Shown here piece by piece: positions 58,958 to 64,000 of a stretch of DNA of 64,000 bases. How positions within the stretch are numbered: position 1 is the first letter of the stretch; each line of letters begins with the position of its first letter. The stretch is from Falsiroseomonas bella. Lineage in GTDB: Bacteria > Pseudomonadota > Alphaproteobacteria > Acetobacterales > Acetobacteraceae. The notes beneath the pieces are model-generated. The model was given only the letters and a program-made list of their open reading frames with translations. It was not told the origin of the DNA and searched no databases. The DNA is taken from the NCBI RefSeq assembly GCF_003173615.1, contig NZ_QGNA01000007.1, forward strand, positions 1-64,000. Reading direction: 5' to 3'. Position numbers and translations under genes: made by a program.

Positions 58958-60226
58958 TCACGCCGCCGCCTGCGTGCCGCGGGCGGCGGCGATGTCGTCG
59001 AAGACTCGATCCTCCCCGGCTAGCACGGCGGCGCGCCCCGTGAAGGTCTGCCAGCGCCGCACCGCTACGTCGATGTACCGGGCGTCGACATCCATCGCGT
59101 AGCAGATGCGCGCGGTGGTCTCCGCTGCGATGATCGTACTGCCGCTGCCGGAGAACGGCTCGTAGACCGCATCACCCAGCGCGGAATTGTTCACCATCGG
59201 CCGGCGCATGCACTCGACCGGCTTCTGCGTGCCGTGCACCGTCGCCGAGTCCTCGTCGCCACCGGTGCTGATCGGCCAGAGCGTCGCCTGGTCTCGCGCA
59301 CCCTGCCAGTGACCGGTGGCGCCCTTGCGCACCGCGTAGAGGCAGGGCTCGTGCTGCCAGTGGTAGTCGCCTCGCCCGAGCACAAAACGCGACTTCGCCC
59401 AGACGATCTGGCTCCGCACCGCGAAGCCGGCTGCCTCCAGGCTCTCGATCACGGTCCGCGCGTGCACGCCGGCGTGCCAGACATAGGCGACATCGCCAGG
59501 GAACAGCCCCCAGGCCTCGCGCCAGTCGGCGCGATCGTCGTTCGCCACCTTGCCGGTGCGCATCGTCGCCGACACGCCCGCCTCGTTCCGCCATTCGGGA
59601 TCGTAGTTCACGCCGTAGGGCGGGTCCGTGATCATTAGGTGCGGCCGCGCGCCGTCGAGCAGCCGGGCGACGTCCGCGGCGCTGGTCGCGTCGCCGCACA
59701 GCAGGCGATGCGGCCCGAGTAGCCACAGATCACCGGGCCGCGTGACGGGTGCCTCCGGCGGCTCCGGCGCCGGGGCGTCGGGATCGCCGCCGCCCTGCGC
59801 TGCCGCGTCCGGCGCCGCCTCTCCCAGCAACCGATCGAGTGTGGCGCCGTCGAAGCCGATCAGCCCGAGGTCGAACTCGTCCGTCCGGAGCGAGCGCAGC
59901 TCGGCGGTGAGCAGGCTCTCGTCCCAGGTGGAGTTGAGCGCCAGCTGGTTGTCCGCCAGACGGAACGCCCGCGCCTGCGCCTCGGACAGGTGCCCGAGCC
60001 GGATGGCGGGCACCTCCTCGAGGCCGAGCGCCTTCGCGGCGAGCACGCGGCCATGGCCGGCGATCAGCACGCCGGCGTCGTCCACCAGCACGGGCACGTT
60101 GAAGCCGAACTCGCCGATCGAGGCGGCCAACTGTGCCACCTGCTCGGTGGGATGGAGCCGGGCGTTCGCGGCGTAGGGTGCGAGCGCCGCCACAGGCATC
60201 ATCTCGACGCGGAGATCAGGCAGCAT
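58958..60226 (-). CDS. ParB-like domain + DNA methyltransferase fusion, copy 2
   Basis: The protein is 422 residues. Residues ~1-110 form a ParB/Srx-type N-terminal domain (LAPYAANARLHPTEQVAQLA; VLIAGHGRVLAAKALGLEEV; AFRLADNQLALNSTWDESLL). Residues ~165-420 form a beta-class N6-adenine/N4-cytosine methyltransferase: DPPYGVNYDPEWRNEAGVSA (motif IV) and, later, VYEPFSGSGSTIIAAETTAR (motif I). No restriction partner is seen, so it is an orphan phage methylase likely protecting phage DNA. It overlaps the preceding paralogue by 11 bases. Confidence 0.87.
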   Translation of the reverse strand: MLPDLRVEMMPVAALAPYAANARLHPTEQVAQLAASIGEFGFNVPVLVDDAGVLIAGHGRVLAAKALGLEEVPAIRLGHLSEAQARAFRLADNQLALNSTWDESLLTAELRSLRTDEFDLGLIGFDGATLDRLLGEAAPDAAAQGGGDPDAPAPEPPEAPVTRPGDLWLLGPHRLLCGDATSAADVARLLDGARPHLMITDPPYGVNYDPEWRNEAGVSATMRTGKVANDDRADWREAWGLFPGDVAYVWHAGVHARTVIESLEAAGFAVRSQIVWAKSRFVLGRGDYHWQHEPCLYAVRKGATGHWQGARDQATLWPISTGGDEDSATVHGTQKPVECMRRPMVNNSALGDAVYEPFSGSGSTIIAAETTARICYAMDVDARYIDVAVRRWQTFTGRAAVLAGEDRVFDDIAAARGTQAAA

Positions 60227-61718
60227 CGGCCGTCGCCTTACCGCCCTGCTCGGGCGCTGCCTGAAGGCTCGTGCGCGCCGCAGCGACCACGCAGTAGTCG
60301 CGGCCGTCGTCGGCCAGCGTCACCGGCAGCTCGGGATGCAGCATCCGCCAGCGGGCGATCGCGAGGTCGACATAGGCCGGCGCGAGCTCAATGGCGCGGA
60401 CGCGCCGACCCGTGCGCTGGCCGGCGAGGATGGTCGTGCCCGAGCCACCGAAGGGCTCGAACACGACGTCGCCCTCGTCCGTGTAGGCGCGCATCAGGAA
60501 CTCTGGCAGCGCGACGGGGAACACCGCCGGATGCTCGGTCTCGATGCCACGACCCTTGTGGCGGGTGATGCGCAGCACGCTGTCGGGGATGCGCATCTCC
60601 TGCACCGGCAGGCCAATATGGGTGTAGGCCTTCACCTCGCCGTCGGCGGCGCGCAGCCCGCTGCCCTTGTTCGGCGTGCCGGCCCATTTGCAGGGCACGA
60701 TCTTGTTGGGCGGCCGCGCCTCGCGATTGAAGTGGAACACCAACTCGAAGGCCGGTGCGAGGCGGCCGTTCCAGTCGCCCGGCAGGCCGGGCCCCTGGTC
60801 CCAGGCGTAGAGCCCGAAGCGCCGCCAGCCCTGGCCACGCATCCAGTCCAGCCAGCCCTGCCAATACGGCTGCCATTCACCCTCGCGATGGATCAGCCCA
60901 AGATTCACCAGCACCTGCGCGTCGCGGCGCAGCGCGCCGTCGAGATGCTGGAACACGCCCTGCATCAGCGCATCCCAGTCCGAGACGCCGCCGGTGGTGT
61001 AGTCCCGCTGGTTGCCGTAGGGCGGGCTGGTAAAGAGCAACGACGCGCGATCGGTGGCCATCACGCGCGCGACGGTGCTGCGGTTCGTGCTGTCGCCGCA
61101 GGCGAGGCGGTGCTCGCCGAGCAGCCAGATGTCGCCGACCCGCGCGACGGCCTGGCGTGGCGGCTCCGGCGTGGCATCCGCGGGGTCGTCGGCTGGCTCG
61201 GCGCTATCCGCGTCCGGCTGGTTGCCAGGGGCCGGCTCGGCACCGCTGGCAACCACCGGCGCCGGCAGGTTGCCGGCATCGGTTTCCAGCCCGGCCAGCA
61301 GCCGCTCGATCTCGGCGCCGTCGAAGCCGGTCAGCGCCAGGTCGACGCCGCCCATCTCCTGCAGCTTCGCGACCTCGGTCGCGAGCAGCGCTTCGTCCCA
61401 GCCGGCATTCAGCGCGATGCGATTATCGGCGAGGCGATACGCTGCCTTCTGCGCCTCGGTCAGGCCAGCGCGGACGATGGTCGGCACAGTGTCGAGGCCG
61501 AGGGACTTCGCGGCCAGCAGCCGGCCGTGACCGGCGATGAGCTCGCCGCGCTCGTCCACCAGCACCGGCGCGACGAAGCCGAACTCGAGGATGCTGGCCG
61601 CGATCTGCGCCACCTGCTCGGCGGAATGCGTGCGCGCGTTGCCGGCATAGGGCAGCAGCGCGGCGACCGCGCGCGCCTCGACGGCGCTTGCAGACCATGG
61701 GGCCTGGGGCATCTGCAC
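60216..61718 (-). CDS. ParB-like domain + DNA methyltransferase fusion, copy 1
   Basis: The 500-residue paralogue of the next gene has the same ParB-like part (LLPYAGNARTHSAEQVAQIA; LIAGHGRLLAAKSLGLDTVP; YRLADNRIALNAGWDEALLA). An acidic Pro-rich linker and a methyltransferase follow, with TSPPYGNQRDYTTGGVSDWD (motif IV) and VFEPFGGSGTTILAGQRTGR (motif I). TSPPY rather than DPPY and a longer target-recognition part suggest a different recognition sequence from copy 2. It is the first gene of a leftward pair. Confidence 0.87.
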   Translation of the reverse strand: MQMPQAPWSASAVEARAVAALLPYAGNARTHSAEQVAQIAASILEFGFVAPVLVDERGELIAGHGRLLAAKSLGLDTVPTIVRAGLTEAQKAAYRLADNRIALNAGWDEALLATEVAKLQEMGGVDLALTGFDGAEIERLLAGLETDAGNLPAPVVASGAEPAPGNQPDADSAEPADDPADATPEPPRQAVARVGDIWLLGEHRLACGDSTNRSTVARVMATDRASLLFTSPPYGNQRDYTTGGVSDWDALMQGVFQHLDGALRRDAQVLVNLGLIHREGEWQPYWQGWLDWMRGQGWRRFGLYAWDQGPGLPGDWNGRLAPAFELVFHFNREARPPNKIVPCKWAGTPNKGSGLRAADGEVKAYTHIGLPVQEMRIPDSVLRITRHKGRGIETEHPAVFPVALPEFLMRAYTDEGDVVFEPFGGSGTTILAGQRTGRRVRAIELAPAYVDLAIARWRMLHPELPVTLADDGRDYCVVAAARTSLQAAPEQGGKATADAA

Positions 61719-61980
61719 CTGCGTGATCGTGGAATGGTGGCCGGCGCGGCTGGCAACTGCTCGGCGCTGGCAACCTGGAAAAATGGCCTGGCGCTAGGAA
61801 CCTTGCGCGCTTCCGCCCCCCGCATACAGCAGGCCCAGGAAGGACCCTGCGGCTCGCGAGCCACTGTCTCGATGGAGCGACGCTGTGCCTGGTGAGCCGC
61901 GGCGCGGTCGCGCCTTCTCTACGTGTCCAGAGTCTAGCCTCATCGATTTCGGCGCCGCCAGCGGGCCAATTGTAACAGCG
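61719..61980. other. upstream region of the methyltransferase pair
   Basis: This 262-base stretch holds no convincing gene. It probably contains the promoter for the leftward methyltransferase genes. The segment 61930-61980 is AT-richer (CCAATTGTAACAG). Confidence 0.4.
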
Positions 61981-62010
61981 TGGCCGGGGCGGTGGAGATC
62001 GCCCCGGCCA
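61981..62010 (-). terminator. hairpin, probable terminator of the gene at 62017
   Basis: Perfect 11-bp arms TGGCCGGGGCG (61981-61991) and CGCCCCGGCCA (62000-62010) surround an 8-base loop, 6 bases beyond the stop of the leftward gene. There is no strong T-run, so termination could be partial. Confidence 0.6.
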
Positions 62011-62016
62011 CCGCTC

Positions 62017-62571
62017 TCACGCCGCCCGTGTGCGCGGCGTCAGGCCGAAGTGCATGGCGAGCGTGCCGAGCGTCCCCACCAGGATGCCCTGCCCGACAGG
62101 GCCGTGTACTGTCCGTCCCGCCCAGCCCTGGCGCATCGCCCACTCGCGGACCGAGAACTCCAGGCCGACGACGAACCATGCGCAGGAGCCGCCCGGGCTG
62201 TCGTGCCCACCGAGCGCATCCAGCGCTGCCGCGACACGGCGCCGCGCGTCGATCTGCAGCGTCGAGAGCGTGTCGACACGCATGCCGGGGAGGCGCACGA
62301 TCTGCGACGTCGACATGCCGTCGAAGCAAGCCGCGCGAAACAGCCCGCGGAAGATCTCGCCCGCTTCGTGCATCTGCGGCGTGATGGTGCCGTTGGCCAA
62401 CATCTGCCCAAGCGTGTCCACCGCACGGCGATGTTGCGTCGGTGACCCGGTCTCTGGATCGGCCGCGCGGATCGGCCCCTCGAAGGTGCCGTGCTGAAGC
62501 CGCCACTTCGACGGCTTCGCTAGATCCTCGTGCTTCGACGTTGCCCGCTTTGCCTTGCGCTTACCGGCCAT
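62017..62571 (-). CDS. DUF6456-like phage regulatory protein
   Basis: The product is 184 residues from the ATG at 62571. A basic N-terminus (MAGKRKAKRATSKHEDLAKP) is followed by RAVDTLGQMLANGTITPQMH, EAGEIFRGLFRAACFDGMST and a C-terminal GGSCAWFVVGLEFSVREWAM. The body resembles the DUF6456 family, which occurs in alphaproteobacterial phages and as a C-terminal part of some regulators. It is probably a DNA-binding control protein. It overlaps the small gene upstream by 11 bases. Confidence 0.65.
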   Translation of the reverse strand: MAGKRKAKRATSKHEDLAKPSKWRLQHGTFEGPIRAADPETGSPTQHRRAVDTLGQMLANGTITPQMHEAGEIFRGLFRAACFDGMSTSQIVRLPGMRVDTLSTLQIDARRRVAAALDALGGHDSPGGSCAWFVVGLEFSVREWAMRQGWAGRTVHGPVGQGILVGTLGTLAMHFGLTPRTRAA

Positions 62572-62788
62572 GCTGGTCCCCTCCGTGCCGACGCCCCCAG
62601 CGCCGGCTTGCTTCGTTGATGACGGCCTGGCGGAGCCAGGGATCGGTGATGTCCTCCACGGCCAGGGCGGCGACGCCGTGCCGGTGCCAGGCGGCGGCGC
62701 GCATGGCGTCGATGTCCATCGCCGTTGACGGGCTGCGTGCCAGGTCCAGACACGACCGGGGCGGACGCGGCGCATCGGGCAGCCTCAT
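62561..62788 (-). CDS. small hypothetical phage protein
   Basis: The frame gives 75 residues: MRLPDAPRPPRSCLDLARSP, AMRAAAWHRHGVAALAVEDI, TDPWLRQAVINEASRRWGRR. The ITDPWLRQAVINEA segment looks like a genuine helical motif of small phage proteins. Overlaps of four bases upstream and 11 bases downstream fit a compact early operon. No function is known. Confidence 0.55.
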   Translation of the reverse strand: MRLPDAPRPPRSCLDLARSPSTAMDIDAMRAAAWHRHGVAALAVEDITDPWLRQAVINEASRRWGRRHGGDQHGR

Positions 62789-63330
62789 GCTCGACCACCC
62801 TCCGGGTCGGTCGCCCAGAGCAACAGCGCCAGGGCGTCGGCCTCGTTGTCGTCGGCCGGCGCAAAGCCGCGGGCGCGCATGGCGGCGATGATCGCCGCCT
62901 TGTCTGAGTTGCCACGGCCGGTGGCGTAGCGCTTGATGGTGCCGACGGGCACGCCCTCGTAGGGGACGTCATGCTCCTCGCACCACGAGGTCAGCGTCGC
63001 CAGGAAACCGCCGTAGACGTGCGCTGCATCGGTGCCGGCGTGTCGGCGGACTTCCTCGAACACCAAGCGGCGGATGCCGTGGGCGTGCGTGGCGATCTCG
63101 ACGAGCCAGTCGACGAAGCGGACATAGCGCATGCCGCCGCCCTCGAAGCGGCGGGGCTTGAATGTCTCGACGCCGGACGTGATCCGGCCGGTGTCGAAGC
63201 GCAGGGCCCAGCCGGTGGTGGTGCCCAGATCCAGGGCGAGGATGCCCGGCTTGCGCGGCAGAAAGAGCGCCGGCTCGGGCAGGGCGCCGCTTGCATCGGC
63301 CGAGGGCATGGGGAGAGTCGCGAGATCCAT
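62785..63330 (-). CDS. RuvC-like Holliday junction nuclease (phage type)
   Basis: From the ATG at 63330 the product is 181 residues. The RNase H-like core shows the first catalytic Asp in GILALDLGTTTGWALRFDTG, a glutamate in RRLVFEEVRRHAGTDAAHVY, and the C-terminal Asp pair in FAPADDNEADALALLLWATD. VPVGTIKRYATGRGNSDKAA is also typical. These proteins resolve branched DNA during replication or packaging. The gene is the first after the TGCGGAAC repeat array. Confidence 0.82.
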   Translation of the reverse strand: MDLATLPMPSADASGALPEPALFLPRKPGILALDLGTTTGWALRFDTGRITSGVETFKPRRFEGGGMRYVRFVDWLVEIATHAHGIRRLVFEEVRRHAGTDAAHVYGGFLATLTSWCEEHDVPYEGVPVGTIKRYATGRGNSDKAAIIAAMRARGFAPADDNEADALALLLWATDPEGGRA

Positions 63331-63468
63331 GGTGGTCTCCGGGAGGGGACGGCTGTGGTGAGGGCGGCGACGGCGCGGTTCTTGGCGGAGCTCGCCGTCG
63401 CTGCCCGGCTTTCCGGGATGGCCCTCTCGGGGTGGACCACGAGCCCGAACCCGACCGCTCCGGGTGTG

Positions 63469-63515
63469 GTGTGCGCGCGCCGTTGAGGCGCGCACGCACA
63501 CCCCCCGTAGGGGGG
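63469..63515. promoter_or_regulatory. two adjacent GC hairpins
   Basis: The first has arms GTGTGCGCGCGCC (63469-63481) and GGCGCGCACGCACAC (63487-63501), imperfectly complementary. The second is CCCCCC (63501-63506), loop GTA, GGGGGG (63510-63515). They sit between the RuvC-like gene leader and the repeat array. They may act as a terminator or as part of a replication region. Confidence 0.45.
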
Positions 63516-63523
63516 TGGGATTT

Positions 63524-63712
63524 TGCGGAACTTGCGGAACTTGCCTAACCGATTGATCGGGTTGGATGTTTTCAAGTTCCGCAAGCCAGTTCCGCAAAGC
63601 CCGTTTGCGGAACTTGCGGAACTTGGCGAACCCGTTGATTCGCTTGGGCAAATCAAGTTCCGCAGCGAAGTTCCGCAGCGCTGCGGAACTTGCGGAACTG
63701 CCAAGTTCCGCA
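63524..63712. repeat. TGCGGAAC octamer array, 11 copies in both orientations
   Basis: Forward TGCGGAAC begins at 63524, 63533, 63606, 63615, 63682 and 63691. The reverse form GTTCCGCA begins at 63576, 63589, 63657, 63670 and 63705. Forward copies come in pairs 9 bases apart; reverse copies come in pairs 13 bases apart. The alternation forward-pair/reverse-pair repeats about every 80 bases. This is ordered, non-coding and unlike a CRISPR array. It could be iterons of a phage origin or multiple operators. Confidence 0.7.
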
Positions 63713-63740
63713 CGGTGCGAGAGCGTTCCGATCGGGCCGA

Positions 63741-64000
63741 TCATGCCTCGACCTCCGGGTCGTTCAGCACCCAGACCTCGGGGTTCTCGACCGGCAGGAC
63801 GGCGCTGTTGGTGTCGGACTGGAAGTGGCTGGGCAGCAGGCGGACCAGCGTGGGCGTGATCTCGCCGGTCTCGGGATCCACTGTCTCCTCGCCGGTCGCG
63901 AAGAGCATGTCCTGCACCAGCAGATAGCCCTTGGAGGATTTGCTGGCAGGAATGCCGTGCTCCGGGGCGGCGCGCAGGAACTTTATGTAGCCCTTGTTGG
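63741..64000 (-). CDS. phage protein, C-terminal part (runs off the window edge)
   Basis: The leftward frame is open from the edge to TGA at 63741-63743. It encodes about 86 residues including NKGYIKFLRAAPEHGIPASK, SSKGYLLVQDMLFATGEETV, DPETGEITPTLVRLLPSHFQ and SDTNSAVLPVENPEVWVLND. The family is not recognised from this part. Its place upstream of the repeat array and RuvC-like gene suggests an early or replication-related phage gene. Confidence 0.55.
   Translation of the reverse strand, partial: NKGYIKFLRAAPEHGIPASKSSKGYLLVQDMLFATGEETVDPETGEITPTLVRLLPSHFQSDTNSAVLPVENPEVWVLNDPEVEA

Larger units (their letters stand above)
63331..63740. other. non-coding control region with hairpins and a repeat array
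   Basis: This 410-base gap holds no convincing gene. It contains two hairpins (63469-63515) and an 11-copy TGCGGAAC array (63524-63712). The rest (63331-63465) is the leader of the RuvC-like gene. Confidence 0.6.

Noticed and set aside
63524-63712. CRISPR array
   Set aside because: The repeats are only 8 bases, occur in both orientations and have short irregular spacers. No cas gene is near.
63331-63744. Upstream extension of the RuvC-like frame to an ATG at 63744
   Set aside because: It would translate the octamer array and hairpins into repetitive basic peptide. The conserved domain starts right after the ATG at 63330.

Overview
The window is very GC-rich, has long antisense open frames typical of such DNA, and carries compact leftward and rightward operons with GGAG/GAGG-type ribosome sites. 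Together with the gene content this suggests an alphaproteobacterium, probably Acetobacteraceae (Roseomonas-like). That placement is inference: no rRNA or tRNA lies in the window.

Positions 1-13 kb hold chromosomal accessory genes. An IS5-type transposase tail abuts a DUF4269 gene. Next come a divergent AraC regulator/SDR dehydrogenase pair, an NTF2-like/NmrA-like gene pair, a LysR regulator divergent from a flavodoxin-fold quinone reductase, a small membrane protein, a small lipoprotein, a RidA protein, a class A beta-lactamase, a SnoaL-like protein, a winged-helix/TPR regulator and a secreted repeat protein. Two alpha/beta hydrolases follow (12.0-14.2 kb). At 2.8-3.05 kb lies the decayed twin of the LysR/reductase pair found at 4.5-6.0 kb.

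Positions 14.1-15.0 kb and 31.9-32.4 kb hold broken pieces of phage tail genes; the first group matches the 3' end of an intact tail gene at 35.7-37.5 kb. Between them are a leftward operon for a two-subunit thiamine-diphosphate E1 dehydrogenase plus a secreted TTHB210-like protein (15.6-18.5 kb), a rightward pair of flavin-fold (PNPOx-like) proteins, one fused to GAF and a winged-helix-like tail (18.7-20.7 kb), and a 10.6-kb rightward run of two Fe(III)-type ABC importers (20.95-31.58 kb). The second importer has three tandem, mutually similar binding proteins.

A complete IS3-family element (33.34-34.59 kb) separates a small hypothetical gene from a truncated VIT1/CCC1 transporter gene and a cytochrome b gene. 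The IS ends supply the stop codons of both flanking frames.

From 35.7 kb to the right edge is most of a siphovirus-type prophage read mainly leftward. In transcription order it holds a partial gene at the edge, a repeat array, a RuvC-like nuclease, small regulators, two ParB-methyltransferase fusions, terminase, portal, a protease-capsid fusion, lysis genes, connector genes, tail tube, tail chaperones, tape measure, tail tip and a tail fibre-like protein. The tail chaperone pair carries a textbook -1 frameshift signal (heptamer, 6-nt spacer, 9-bp stem), so a G/GT-type fusion is predicted. Cargo-like genes sit inside the tail module: an HNH endonuclease-like gene and a PIN toxin-antitoxin pair. 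Integrase and repressor genes are not in the window and may lie to the right.
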